NCBI GenBank assembly: GCA_015063285.1
Contig: SUST01000001.1
Coordinates: 215,336 to 279,335 of the forward strand
Length of the DNA: 64,000 nt
Source: Thermoplasmata archaeon
Lineage (GTDB): Archaea > Thermoplasmatota > Thermoplasmata > Methanomassiliicoccales > Methanomethylophilaceae
Direction: 5' to 3'
The notes beneath the pieces were generated by a model, which worked only from the letters and a program-made list of their open reading frames with translations, was not told the origin of the DNA and did no database searches. Below, piece after piece: positions 48,600-57,309 of this stretch. Position numbers and translations under genes: made by a program. Each line of letters starts with the position of its first letter. The stretch's first letter is position 1.

Positions 48600-49085
48600 T
48601 CATCCGTACATGGCGTCGTCGAAGGGACGCTGAACCTTCTCGGCTATCTTCTTCAGGTCGCCGTCGTACTTGTCCACGGTCTGCCCCATGAGCTTGGAGA
48701 ATGCGAGGATGAATTCCTCGGAGACCTTGGCCTCCTTGTAAGGGAAGGCATCCTCGAACATCACGAAACCGTCCTCGGGATCGAGATAGAATCCTCCGAA
48801 GACCAGCTCCTTGTTGATGCAGTTGAGCTGCCATGCTACCTCCCTGAAGTTCTCAGAGGCTGCCCTGAAATCCAGGAGGCATACGAAGCGGATGACCATG
48901 TCGTCGACGATGATGTTCATCTTGATGGGAAGGTCATCGCCCATGAAGGTTGTCTGTATGATCTTATTCTCCGGGATGACTCCGTACTTCAATTCGGCCT
49001 TGTCGAAGGCTGACCTGACCATGGAATAGACTTCCTCGGCTGTCATCTGACTTGTCTTCTCTGCTTCCTTCTTCAAACCGAACAT
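48600..49085 (-). CDS. YbjN-domain protein
   Basis: The 161-residue cytosolic protein has the YbjN/type III chaperone-like fold pattern: IIQTTFMGDDLPIKMNIIVDD, then EVAWQLNCINKELVFGGFYLDPEDGFVMFEDAF. YbjN proteins are thought to be adaptors in stress signalling; function is uncertain. The start ATG 49085 has a GGAGG box before it. It heads the YbjN/LMW-phosphatase-like/Tsr3 operon, with a palindrome at its promoter. A longer in-frame extension upstream to 49136 has no support. Confidence 0.78.
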   Translation of the reverse strand: MFGLKKEAEKTSQMTAEEVYSMVRSAFDKAELKYGVIPENKIIQTTFMGDDLPIKMNIIVDDMVIRFVCLLDFRAASENFREVAWQLNCINKELVFGGFYLDPEDGFVMFEDAFPYKEAKVSEEFILAFSKLMGQTVDKYDGDLKKIAEKVQRPFDDAMYG

Positions 49086-49106
49086 GCTAGGTCCTCCGGG
49101 CTGTGC

Positions 49107-49122
49107 CGTGACGGGTGTCACG
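49107..49122. promoter_or_regulatory. Inverted repeat CGTGAC-GGGT-GTCACG at YbjN promoter
   Basis: Perfect 6-bp arms with a 4-bp centre (a TGACG/CGTCA pair overlaps it, 49109-49125). A minus-strand CTTTAAGAATG TATA-like stretch (forward about 49136-49146) would place the transcription start near this repeat, the usual position of an archaeal repressor site. No regulator is nearby. Confidence 0.4.
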
Positions 49123-49331
49123 TCATGTGCTCCCATTCTTAAAGGATTTGCCGACCATCCTTCGCGGTTAGCTTTTTAGCGGACATGACGATGATGGTCC
49201 GCCACGATGATGATCGTTTTATCGAGCTGAATGTGATGATAGACGGGCGAGCTGAGTGGCTTTCTTTGCTAACATGTTCATAATATGTCGAACCCAATCG
49301 GTATATAGGGTGCATCGATTAATCATGGAAC

Positions 49332-50624
49332 ATGCCCGTATTGCAGATCGCTTTGGACCTAATGCAGCTGAACAGAGCCGTTGTCATCGCCCACGAGGCC
49401 GTGGACGGAGGAGCGGATTGGGTGGAGGTAGGTACTCCCCTCATCAAGAGCGAAGGTGCCGAGGCGGTGCGCACTCTGCGCAGGGAATTCCCCGGAAGGA
49501 AGATCATCGCCGACACCAAGACCATGGACGTCGGAGGGGTCGAAGTGGAGATCATGGCCAAGGCCGGAGCGGATATTATCACGGTGCTGGGTCTTTCTGA
49601 GGACTCCACCATCGAGGAGGCAGTCATGGCCGGAAGGAAATACGGCGCAGAGGTAATGGTCGACATGATCAACGTGCCCGATAAGGTCGCCCGCTCCAAG
49701 GAAGTGGAGAAGCTCGGAGTGTCCTACATCTGCCTGCACATGGGCATAGACACGCAGATGAAGGGAGAGGAACCCCCCATAGACATCCTGAAAAAGGTCG
49801 TGGAGACCGTCTCCATACCCGTAGCGGTCGCCGGAGGCATAACCGCTGAGAACGCCGGGCTCTACGCAGAAGCTGGTGCAACGGACATCATCGTCGGCGG
49901 GGCCATCATCAAGACCGGGGACATCAAAGGTGCCGCCGAGAACGTGAAGAAGGCCATGGCCGGAGCGAAGATCGATACCGGTATCTCGAAGAAGTACACC
50001 GAGGACGAGCTGTTCGAGGCTTTCTCCAAGGTGTCCACATGCAACATATCCGATGCGTTCCACAAGCAGGGAGTCATGATAGGTATCGTCCCCCAGTCCC
50101 TCCAGCACAGGCAGAGGATGGTCGGGCGCGCCCTTACCGTCCAGACCACCAACGGGGACTGGGCGAAGCCTGTCGAGGCCATCGACAAGGTGAAGGAAGG
50201 GGACGTCATCGTCGTGGATGTCGGAGGCGCACCCGTAGCGGTCTGGGGAGAGCTCGCAACATGCTCGGCGATGGTAATGGGCGCTCACGGTATCGTCATA
50301 GACGGGGCCATCAGGGACATCGATGACATAAGGGACCTGAAGTTCCCCGCATTCTCAAGGACCGTCGCTCCGTGCGCCGGAGAGCCCAAGGGCTACGGCG
50401 GAATCGGCATAGAGGTCACCGTGGGCGGGCAGAGGGTCCGCACCGGGGATTGGATCATAGGGGACGAGAGCGGAATAGTAGTCGTTCCCAAGGAAGTGGC
50501 CGTGGAGGTCGCGAACCGTTCGCTTGATGTCCATGAAAGGGAGAACCGTACGAGAGAGGAGATCAAACGCGGATCCACTCTCTCGAAGGTAAATGAATTG
50601 TCTAAATGGGAGCCCGTTCAGTAA
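49332..50624 (+). CDS. Bifunctional 3-hexulose-6-phosphate synthase / RraA-like protein
   Basis: The 430-residue fusion has an N-terminal HPS barrel (residues about 1-205: QIALDLMQLNRAV, VGTPLIKSEG, DTKTMDVGGVEVEIMAKAGADIITVLG, AGGITAENAGLYAEAGATDIIVGGAI) and a C-terminal RraA-like domain (about 215-430: NISDAFHKQG, VIVVDVGGAPVAVWGELATCSA, GIVIDGAIRD, DWIIGDESGIVVVP). HPS joins formaldehyde and ribulose 5-phosphate; in archaea it runs in reverse for pentose synthesis. RraA-type proteins regulate RNase E in bacteria but resemble aldolases here. The TATA GGTATATAGG near 49299 fits a leaderless start at 49332. The stop overlaps HtpX by 7 nt. Confidence 0.9.
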   Translation: MPVLQIALDLMQLNRAVVIAHEAVDGGADWVEVGTPLIKSEGAEAVRTLRREFPGRKIIADTKTMDVGGVEVEIMAKAGADIITVLGLSEDSTIEEAVMAGRKYGAEVMVDMINVPDKVARSKEVEKLGVSYICLHMGIDTQMKGEEPPIDILKKVVETVSIPVAVAGGITAENAGLYAEAGATDIIVGGAIIKTGDIKGAAENVKKAMAGAKIDTGISKKYTEDELFEAFSKVSTCNISDAFHKQGVMIGIVPQSLQHRQRMVGRALTVQTTNGDWAKPVEAIDKVKEGDVIVVDVGGAPVAVWGELATCSAMVMGAHGIVIDGAIRDIDDIRDLKFPAFSRTVAPCAGEPKGYGGIGIEVTVGGQRVRTGDWIIGDESGIVVVPKEVAVEVANRSLDVHERENRTREEIKRGSTLSKVNELSKWEPVQ

Positions 50625-51508
50625 GCGTGACGGACTCCGTTGATCTCCTCATCGAGCTGCTTGAGCCTGGCGACACGGTCCTCAGTGGTAGGGTGTGTCC
50701 TGAACAGGGCGGCAGTCAGGGAACTCTTCTTCTTACCGTAAGGGCTCGAGATCCACATGCTGGCGCATGAGGGATTGTCGTATGTGTTCTGTGATGAGGA
50801 ACATCCCCTCTCGAGGGAGATCAGTGCGCTGGCCAATGCCATGGGCTTGCCGGTGAGCCTTGCTCCGGTCTCGTCCGCGAGGTACTCGCGGTTCCTGGAT
50901 ACACCCAGCTGGATGAGCATCGCCGCGATGGGCAGGGTGATGTCGGCAAGGATCAGGAGCACCAATCCCGCTGCATTCCTGTTATCGCTGAACAAGGCGG
51001 ACCACATTGCCATCCTGGCCGCGAACGATATGATCGATGCCAGGGCGGCTGCCACGGACATCACCAAGATATCCCTGTTCTTCACGTGTGAGAGCTCGTG
51101 GGCGAGGACCCCTTCCAGCTCCTCATCGCTGAGCAGGTTGAGAAGCGGTCTTGTAGCTACCACTGCGGCATCCTTCGGACCGCGCCCGGTTGCGAACGCA
51201 TTCGGCATGGGCACTTCGGAGACCCCTACCTCAGGCATCGGAAGGCCTGCTTTGTTGGCCAGTCTTTCGACGGTGTTGTAGAGCCTGGGCTCCTCTTCGC
51301 GTGTGACCAGATGCACCTTGTTGGCCGCGAGGGCCATCTTCTTCGAGAAGAAGAACGATGCGAATGTGATCACCAGTGACAGGGCCAGCATGATGTAGAA
51401 TCCGGTCCATACATTCTTGAAAATGTATCCTACGATCGAACCCAAGGCAACAAGCAGGCCTGTCATCGCAACGAACATCACAGCAGTTCTGAAACGCCAT
51501 GCACGCAT
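50618..51508 (-). CDS. htpX: HtpX-type membrane zinc metalloprotease
   Basis: The 296-residue M48 protease has four hydrophobic segments and the zinc motif HELSH in LAHELSHVKNRD, with the third ligand in the YLADETGARLTGKP segment. HtpX removes misfolded membrane proteins. Start ATG 51508 (MRAWRFRTAVM). The C terminus includes the family's FRTHPTTEDRVARLKQL. It is monocistronic and convergent with the HPS-RraA gene. Confidence 0.93.
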   Translation of the reverse strand: MRAWRFRTAVMFVAMTGLLVALGSIVGYIFKNVWTGFYIMLALSLVITFASFFFSKKMALAANKVHLVTREEEPRLYNTVERLANKAGLPMPEVGVSEVPMPNAFATGRGPKDAAVVATRPLLNLLSDEELEGVLAHELSHVKNRDILVMSVAAALASIISFAARMAMWSALFSDNRNAAGLVLLILADITLPIAAMLIQLGVSRNREYLADETGARLTGKPMALASALISLERGCSSSQNTYDNPSCASMWISSPYGKKKSSLTAALFRTHPTTEDRVARLKQLDEEINGVRHAY

Positions 51509-51602
51509 GTTATCACGACTGTCAACTAATCGTCCCTGTATTTAGGTGTTGAGAACGATTGTTGCAAAAATCCGTTAAAACTCGTGACGGGAGAAGAGAG
51601 AT

Positions 51603-51622
51603 CCGCAGCCGTCTGACTGCGG
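51603..51622 (-). terminator. Hairpin downstream of hcp
   Basis: On the minus strand CCGCAG...CTGCGG (6-bp stem, eight-base loop) follows the hcp stop by about 30 nt and is followed by the T-rich ATCTCTCTTCTCC. Likely transcript end. Confidence 0.5.
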
Positions 51623-51651
51623 GAAAAGGTTTGTCTTTGTCTGGTATGGAC

Positions 51652-53208
51652 TCATTCTATGTTGAGGATGATCCTGTCGGCCGCAGGTTCACTGTTAGCC
51701 TTGATGCCGAAGTTCTCCACCAGGACGCTGGTCACTCCGGGTGAAAGGAACACGGGGAGCCTGGGGCCGAGCATGATGTTCTTGACACCGAGCTTCAGGA
51801 GCACGAGGAGCACGAGGATGGCCTTCTGCTCGTACCATGCGATATTGAAGGACAGGGGGAGTCCGTTGACATCGGTGCTGAATGCCTCGGCGAGGGCGTT
51901 TGCGATGACCACGAGGGAGTAGCAGTCGTTGCACTGTCCAGCATCGATGACCCTCGGGATGCCTCCGATGTCCCCTAGGTCCAGCTTGTTATACTTGTAC
52001 TTGGCGCATCCTGCGGTGAGTATGACTGTGTCCTTGGGGAGCTCCTGAGCGAATCTGGTATAGTACTCCCTTCCCTTCTCCCTTCCGTCGCATCCGGCCA
52101 TGACGACGAACCTCTTGATCGCCCCGGTCTTGACAGCATCTATGATCTTTCCAGCGAGTGCAAGGGTCTGCTCATGGGCGAATCCGATGGTGAGGACCTT
52201 GTCATCTATCTCGGTGGGTGCGGAGCATCCCTTTGCCATGCCAATAACTTCCGAGAAGTCCTTCTTACCATCCTTCTCCGGGATGTGCTTGACGCCTTCC
52301 ACACCGGCGGTGCCGGTAGTGAACAGTCTATCCCTGTATCCGTCCTTGGGGGTGAGGACACAGTTGGTGGTGGCGACGATGGGTCCGTTGAACTTCTCGA
52401 ACTCGTCCTTCTGGAGGTACCAAGCGTTACCGTAATTGCCTACCAGGTTGTCATACTTCTTGAATGCGGGATAGGCATGGGCGGGGAGCATCTCTCCGTG
52501 GGTGTAGACATCGATCCCGGTGCCCTTGGTCTGCTCCAGGAGCTGCTCCAGGTCCTTTAGGTCGTGTCCGGTTATCAGGATACCGGGGTTCTTTCCCACT
52601 CCGGTCCTGACCTGGGTGATCTCGGGGTTCCCGTAGCACTTAACGTTATACTCGTCCAGAAGGGCCATGGCCTTCGCACCGACCTCTCCGCACTCCATGT
52701 TCAGTGCGATCAGTTCCTCTGCGTACAGGTCCTTCTTGATCGCCGCCAGCGCCTTCCTGATGAATGCGGTGACAGATGCGTCTGATGCGCCCAGAACGTA
52801 GGCGTGATGATAATATGCGGCAAGTCCCTTCAGTCCGAATAGGAGAAGCTGCTTCAGGGATTTCAGATCCTCATTCGAATCATAGGTATCGACGGAATAA
52901 TCGCCATTGAAGAGCGAATACTGCTTTCCCGCCCTCTTCATCAGGGAATCGCTGACAGATATGGCGGCATCGATCCTCTGTATATCGAAATTGGTGTTAG
53001 ACAGGGTCATGAACAGCGAATCCACTACGTGCTCGTCCATCTCCATGATGAATCCCTCATTCTTGCAGCCGATGGTGGCCGATGACAGCTCTATCAGGGA
53101 GGCGATCAGCTTATCCATCCTGTCCGCCAGTTCTCCGCTCTTTCCGCAAATACCGTTCTTGGTGCATCCCGTACCGGCGATGCTCTCCTCACACTGCATG
53201 CATTTCAT
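51652..53208 (-). CDS. hcp: Hybrid-cluster protein (hydroxylamine reductase)
   Basis: The 518-residue Hcp has the N-terminal 4Fe-4S cysteines C3-x2-C6-x8-C15-x5-C21, and later hybrid-cluster ligands in LNMECGEVGAKAM, CVLTPKDGYRDR, AGCDGREKGREYYT and AGQCNDCYS. Hcp reduces hydroxylamine and NO and protects against nitrosative stress. ATG 53208 has a GGAGAATGAG box upstream; an extension to TTG 53247 is possible. It is divergent from an HxlR regulator, and its promoter carries the TATCTTTTTGATA palindrome shared with 53683-54018. Confidence 0.94.
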   Translation of the reverse strand: MKCMQCEESIAGTGCTKNGICGKSGELADRMDKLIASLIELSSATIGCKNEGFIMEMDEHVVDSLFMTLSNTNFDIQRIDAAISVSDSLMKRAGKQYSLFNGDYSVDTYDSNEDLKSLKQLLLFGLKGLAAYYHHAYVLGASDASVTAFIRKALAAIKKDLYAEELIALNMECGEVGAKAMALLDEYNVKCYGNPEITQVRTGVGKNPGILITGHDLKDLEQLLEQTKGTGIDVYTHGEMLPAHAYPAFKKYDNLVGNYGNAWYLQKDEFEKFNGPIVATTNCVLTPKDGYRDRLFTTGTAGVEGVKHIPEKDGKKDFSEVIGMAKGCSAPTEIDDKVLTIGFAHEQTLALAGKIIDAVKTGAIKRFVVMAGCDGREKGREYYTRFAQELPKDTVILTAGCAKYKYNKLDLGDIGGIPRVIDAGQCNDCYSLVVIANALAEAFSTDVNGLPLSFNIAWYEQKAILVLLVLLKLGVKNIMLGPRLPVFLSPGVTSVLVENFGIKANSEPAADRIILNIE

Positions 53209-53223
53209 TTTCTCATTCTCCGA

Positions 53224-53268
53224 TATCTTTTTGATATTAGATTTCAAATAGATACTAGACTATAAATA
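53224..53268. promoter_or_regulatory. hcp/HxlR divergent promoter with TATCTTTTTGATA operator
   Basis: A 13-bp palindrome TATCTTTTTGATA (53224-53236) lies between the hcp start codon and the symmetric TATA stretch CTATAAATAG (53260-53269), which can serve both directions. The palindrome falls near the predicted hcp transcription start, a repressor position. The same 13-mer recurs at 54027-54039 in another promoter. Confidence 0.65.
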
Positions 53269-53292
53269 GCACCGAGTTTCTAAGCAGAAAGC

Positions 53293-53649
53293 ATGCACGA
53301 GACCTGCACAGTGTACAACACTCTCGATTACCTTTCAAAGAAATGGGCCATGGTCATCCTCTTCGAAATGAGGAGATCCGGTGATTGGATAAGGTTCTCC
53401 GAACTCCATCTGAGGATGGTCAGCATCACCCCCAAGGTGCTCACGGAGAGATTAAAGGAATTGGAACAGGAGGAGCTGATCGAGCACAGGGTGGACTCAT
53501 CCGAGGTACCGATCAGGAGCGAATACCGTCTCACCCCGGCCGGGTTCGAACTCACGGACATCATATTGGATATCAAGATGTGGGCGCTCAAATGGAAGAT
53601 AGACAACAAGCCCTGCGAGAAGCTCAACTGCTGCAAATGCAAACTATGA
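53293..53649 (+). CDS. HxlR-family winged-helix regulator of the hcp locus
   Basis: The 118-residue HxlR protein begins MHETCTVYNTLDYLSKKWAM and has the recognition helix ITPKVLTERLKELEQEELI and the wing RSEYRLTPAGFE. Its C terminus is Cys-rich (CEKLNCCKCKL), a possible metal or nitrosative sensor. It is divergent from hcp, and a CTATAAATA box about 25-30 nt before the ATG predicts a leaderless transcript. Likely ligand-responsive repressor of hcp and the 53683 gene. Confidence 0.9.
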   Translation: MHETCTVYNTLDYLSKKWAMVILFEMRRSGDWIRFSELHLRMVSITPKVLTERLKELEQEELIEHRVDSSEVPIRSEYRLTPAGFELTDIILDIKMWALKWKIDNKPCEKLNCCKCKL

Positions 53650-53682
53650 TGATTTATTACTAAGGGAGAAGGGACAGGACGA

Positions 53683-54018
53683 TCATTCGTCCTTGCCCAT
53701 GTCGATGATGATAGGTCCAGTCTTGGGGAATATCCTCCTGGACAGCATCCCACATTCCATCCATGCCGCCTGATACACCATGATCGGCGCTACGCATATC
53801 ATGGACATGTTCCCGCGCACCTCTTCCTTGTTAATGTTGCTGGTCTCGAAGTTGAGGATATCGTCCATGGTGACCATGGTCAAATTCTCGGCGAAACCCT
53901 GTAGGGCATCGCAGTCAGATTCCACCTTGATCCCTATGGTCCCGTCCTCTCTCTGGTCCGCGATGACTCTGATGTACTTATCGCAGATGCTCATCTTAGT
54001 CTCGATAGTTGATGACAT
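53683..54018 (-). CDS. Small conserved protein of the hcp regulon
   Basis: The 111-residue protein starts MSSTIETKMSICDKYIRVIAD, with a mixed alpha/beta pattern (KVESDCDALQGFAENLTMV, then MSMICVAPIMVYQAAWMECGML). Three or four cysteines (CDKY, SDCDAL, MICVAP, MECGML) could bind a cofactor or sense nitrosation. I do not recognise a characterised family. Start is ATG 54018, at leaderless distance from a TATA at 54040-54047; an ATG at 54024 is in frame. It carries the hcp-type operator. Confidence 0.7.
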   Translation of the reverse strand: MSSTIETKMSICDKYIRVIADQREDGTIGIKVESDCDALQGFAENLTMVTMDDILNFETSNINKEEVRGNMSMICVAPIMVYQAAWMECGMLSRRIFPKTGPIIIDMGKDE

Positions 54019-54026
54019 GCACATAC

Positions 54027-54065
54027 TATCTTTTTGATACTATATAACGCGACGCTATCCAGATA
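54027..54065. promoter_or_regulatory. Second TATCTTTTTGATA operator and a TATC-N2-GATA half-site
   Basis: The 13-bp palindrome at 54027-54039 is identical to the one at hcp and lies between the minus-strand TATA (54040-54047) and the start of the 53683 gene. A further TATCCAGATA (TATC-N2-GATA) lies at 54056-54065, upstream. Repressor placement again fits the HxlR regulator. Confidence 0.6.
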
Positions 54066-54132
54066 GAAACTAAACATCAGGATGATTCCGCTGTACCGAC
54101 GCCGCATGTAGAATCCTGTCCGGATACTACTC

Positions 54133-55146
54133 TCAGATCTCGTCGACTAGACGTCTTAACATTCTTTTCACTTTGATGAAACGGCCCGCTGGACGGTCCC
54201 CCTGATCGTCCTCATCGTATACTGTCTGGACCCTCTTGACCGATTTCACGCCTTCGTGTACGGAGATCATCGCCAGCAGCTTGCTCTCGTACCCCCATTG
54301 AGCCCTGAGATGCCTGTTCATCACGTAGACAGTGTAGAAGAACAGCAGGACAGAATAGATCATCAGGAACAGAACTATCGGGGAGGACGTATGGTACAGA
54401 ACTATCCCGTAATCCTCCAGGATATCATGGGTCACTATCACAGTCAAGAAAAGTAGGAAGGACAGGACCAGCAGTACCGCCTGGACCTTCTTGATATCCC
54501 TTCTTTTGAGGTACATGCATCCGGCCATCAGTTCATCACCCATCAGCTCTTCGAACAGAACGGTGAATCTGCATTGAGTGCTGTCAAGCCTGTCCATCTT
54601 CAAAGTGATGAGCATGAAGATGACAAGGGCCTCAGCTATTACCGCGATGATGAAGATGTTCTCTATCAGCAGTAGGGTGTCCTCAGGGGTTCTTATGAGA
54701 TCTATCAGGAAGAAAATCAATAACATGAAAAACGAGATTGCCAAGAATGCCAAGAATGCCACAAGGCTCCCTCTCTCTATCACATTCGATACCATATCGT
54801 CGGAGAGCCTCCTGAGTTCCGAAACATCCTTCCCCTTGCCCTCGGCATATTCTGTGAGGGATTCCGTCCAGACCGCATCGCGTCTGGTATGGAAGGTCAT
54901 CGATTTCATCAGGATATAGAGAATGAATGACACCTCCATCACCAGGAACATCACCAAACATAATTGGCCAGAAACGGAGAGCTTCGGAACGACCCCCCAA
55001 TCCAGATAGATGGAGAGCATGATGATGCCCTCCATGAACAGGGATCCCGGTATAATGAGGAGTATGACCAACGGATCCAGAAACCTATCCTTCCGCGAAC
55101 GCTGCAGAACACAGTTCAGGAACCTATCTAATGCCGCATTCTCCAT
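54133..55146 (-). CDS. Six-helix membrane protein A1 (paralog of 60599-61467)
   Basis: The 337-residue protein has a short cytoplasmic N terminus DRFLNCVLQRSRKD, about six hydrophobic helices (residues about 25-50, 58-80, 125-150, 160-185, 225-245, 255-280) and a conserved soluble core FTVLFEELMGDE and MNRHLRAQWGYESK. The only relative recognised is the frameshifted gene at 60599-61467. No enzyme or transporter motif seen. It is divergent from B1 (55186-55710) with a 39-nt gap, and the divergent arrangement is itself duplicated. Confidence 0.75.
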   Translation of the reverse strand: MENAALDRFLNCVLQRSRKDRFLDPLVILLIIPGSLFMEGIIMLSIYLDWGVVPKLSVSGQLCLVMFLVMEVSFILYILMKSMTFHTRRDAVWTESLTEYAEGKGKDVSELRRLSDDMVSNVIERGSLVAFLAFLAISFFMLLIFFLIDLIRTPEDTLLLIENIFIIAVIAEALVIFMLITLKMDRLDSTQCRFTVLFEELMGDELMAGCMYLKRRDIKKVQAVLLVLSFLLFLTVIVTHDILEDYGIVLYHTSSPIVLFLMIYSVLLFFYTVYVMNRHLRAQWGYESKLLAMISVHEGVKSVKRVQTVYDEDDQGDRPAGRFIKVKRMLRRLVDEI

Positions 55147-55185
55147 GAGAACAGATTATAATCAGCCGAATTATAACCCTTATCG

Positions 55186-55710
55186 ATGATGAAGCCCGAG
55201 TTAACGGACAAGGAGAGGGCCAAGAACGGGAAGATGCCCGTCATACTGTATCTGGTAGAGGTCATGCTGGCTTACAACCTGTCGACCAACCTCTTCGCAT
55301 ACTCCTCCCTTGCGGTGAGCTTCAACCTGTCCACACCCGAGCTTGCCGCCAGATACATCTTCATCCTGATCTCCAACATGATATCCGCGGAGATGAGCAT
55401 AAGGTCCATGATCAACATGTCTTCCGCCCAGAAGAAATCATGGAGACTGGTCTGCAGGACCATGCTGATCCAGATCGCATTCATAATGGTGAACGAATTC
55501 GTGCTGAGATTCTCATTCATAAGAACGATCCTGCCTACCGAACTGCCGATCGCCGGCCTGTGCCTGGTCAGCCTGCTGATAATGTTCCTGCCGAAGATCA
55601 GGAGGTATTACACCCCGCCCTTGGTGGAGATGCCTGACATCAAGCACTGGACGCTGTACATCTTCTCGATAAGAAACGATAAGAGATACCGCTACGCCTT
55701 CGAATACTGA
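55186..55710 (+). CDS. Four-helix membrane protein B1 (paralog of 61511-62023)
   Basis: The 174-residue protein has about four hydrophobic helices (residues 18-45, 58-75, 92-110, 118-138) and a conserved C-terminal tail: IMFLPKIRRYYTPP followed by KHWTLYIFSIRNDKRYRYAF. B2 has IMFLPSVRRYHTPP and RYRFAYE in the same places. No known family recognised. It is transcribed away from A1, with a TATA-like ATTATAATC at 55155-55163. The tail ends 6 nt before the MBL stop. Confidence 0.72.
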   Translation: MMKPELTDKERAKNGKMPVILYLVEVMLAYNLSTNLFAYSSLAVSFNLSTPELAARYIFILISNMISAEMSIRSMINMSSAQKKSWRLVCRTMLIQIAFIMVNEFVLRFSFIRTILPTELPIAGLCLVSLLIMFLPKIRRYYTPPLVEMPDIKHWTLYIFSIRNDKRYRYAFEY

Positions 55711-55716
55711 ATCGTA

Positions 55717-56463
55717 TCATTCCAAGGTGTACACGTCGCCGACGTAGAAGTCCTTCACGCCTTCGAGACCGAGGTTCACCCTGAGATTCACGATGCCGTC
55801 CCTGCCGACGCAGTGGTTGATGTAGAGATCCGGAATCTCGGCCAGCATCTCAGAGTATGCCTTCGCAACAGGCTTCTTCCTCTTCTCGAGACAGACCGGG
55901 CCGATGAACGCCTTCAGGGTCTTACCCGTCATGCCTTTGGCGTCCGCGATGACCGCATCGGGATAGCATGAGCAGCGTCCGCTGAGAAGCGCGGCCTTGT
56001 TGCCTTCAGTGACGACCAGGAACGTCTCACCGTACCCCCTCTCATCCTTGTAGAAAGGCGTGATGAAGATCCCCGGGATTATCTCCTGCCAGGAACCTAT
56101 CGGGTGGAAGACCGCCTTGTCCTTGTGCTCTTGGGAGAGACCGACTCCCCTGGAGAAGAACGATCTGTCCCCGTACAGTCCTTCGGGACAGTACACGTCG
56201 ACGGGTTTCTCCCTCCTCTTCAGGAGACCGTTCAAGGCTGCGGAATCGCAGGGATTGCTCTGAGATACCACGACTGCATCTATCGAATCGAAATCCAGCT
56301 CCAGATGCTCTATGTTATGGATAAGGTATCTATCGCGTAGACCGGTGTTGAAGAGGACCCTCTTGCCGTCCTTCTCGACCAGGAGCGCCGTGCCTTTGGC
56401 CCCGATCAGACTGGTGTAGGGCTGGGAGCCCTCGTCGTAAACGCATGTGATCCTCGTGGTCAT
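55717..56463 (-). CDS. MBL-fold protein lacking metal-binding motifs
   Basis: The 248-residue protein has the MBL layout of the COG1237 type: TSLIGAKGTALLVEKDGKRV, LFNTGLRD, and the strand DAVVVSQ. Where metal-dependent members have HxHxDH, it reads SQSNPCDSAAL, and the TGCSH-type motif is replaced by LSGRCSCY. The zinc ligands are thus missing. It may bind a ligand without hydrolysing it. It lies 9 nt after TatD (stop-to-start) on the same strand, so an operon is likely. Confidence 0.75.
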   Translation of the reverse strand: MTTRITCVYDEGSQPYTSLIGAKGTALLVEKDGKRVLFNTGLRDRYLIHNIEHLELDFDSIDAVVVSQSNPCDSAALNGLLKRREKPVDVYCPEGLYGDRSFFSRGVGLSQEHKDKAVFHPIGSWQEIIPGIFITPFYKDERGYGETFLVVTEGNKAALLSGRCSCYPDAVIADAKGMTGKTLKAFIGPVCLEKRKKPVAKAYSEMLAEIPDLYINHCVGRDGIVNLRVNLGLEGVKDFYVGDVYTLE

Positions 56464-56472
56464 TTCCTTCCC

Positions 56473-57309
56473 TCAGCGATGGTATAGCGAGTCCGGTATA
56501 TCCTTGCATATCCTATAAATCGATTCCATGGGGACCTGGCCGTTCGCCACCCATGCGGACACCTTCTTCGGGACGGTGGTGACCGCCATTATTGCAGTGG
56601 GCTTCTCCAGATCATCGATGTAATCCGTCTCGATCATGAATCTGTCGGTACCTTTGGACAGGGCCTCCTTGAGATTGGATTTGGATGCGGGAATGGACGG
56701 CATGACGCCGTGAGTCTCCTCGGGGGCGACAAGGGGCGGGGAGGAGTGCTTGACGACGAGACCGCGGTCGAGACCTGCCTTGTCGGCTAGTTGCGCGAGG
56801 GACTCATTCGTGTCGGGCTCGTTCTCGCAATGTATGATGATTGGCACATCGTTCTCTCTTGCTAATTCGAAGCCTCTGAGCAGGACCCTGTTGGATGCGT
56901 CCCATATCTCCTTGTCGACAGGGAAATGGGGCCTTCCTATCTCACCTATGGCGCACGCACGGCCCTCTGCGACATCCTTCGCGGCATATTCCATGCCCTC
57001 GATCATGATCTCCTCCGCCTTCTGCAGGCCGTACCGTTCTGCCAGAGATATCAAAAGAATGGGGTAGGGTCCGACAGCGATGTTGATCTCTAGATCGGTC
57101 TCCTCCTTCGCCCTATCGGCCAGACTGTAGGTGACCTCGTAGGATCTCGCGAAATCCTTCCCGCATGCGATAGGTACCTCCTTATGGGGAAGTGTCACCA
57201 GAGTGAGACCGGTCCCTCCTGCTGCCTGATATTCCTTCAGAGCGTCGACGTTCCTGCCGGACGGGCTCATGTGAATGTGGTTGTCATATACGGGGACCTT
57301 TTCGCTCAT
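56473..57309 (-). CDS. TatD-family metal-dependent hydrolase
   Basis: The 278-residue TIM-barrel enzyme has the HxH motif in VYDNHIHMS, a glutamate in AIGEIGRPHF, H in IIIHCENEPD, and FMIETDYIDD as the catalytic Asp region. Archaeal TatD-like proteins may be DNases or amidohydrolases; substrate unknown. Start ATG 57309 (MSEKVPVYDN). The Rpn tail gene at 57284-57517 overlaps its start by 26 nt. Confidence 0.82.
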   Translation of the reverse strand: MSEKVPVYDNHIHMSPSGRNVDALKEYQAAGGTGLTLVTLPHKEVPIACGKDFARSYEVTYSLADRAKEETDLEINIAVGPYPILLISLAERYGLQKAEEIMIEGMEYAAKDVAEGRACAIGEIGRPHFPVDKEIWDASNRVLLRGFELARENDVPIIIHCENEPDTNESLAQLADKAGLDRGLVVKHSSPPLVAPEETHGVMPSIPASKSNLKEALSKGTDRFMIETDYIDDLEKPTAIMAVTTVPKKVSAWVANGQVPMESIYRICKDIPDSLYHR

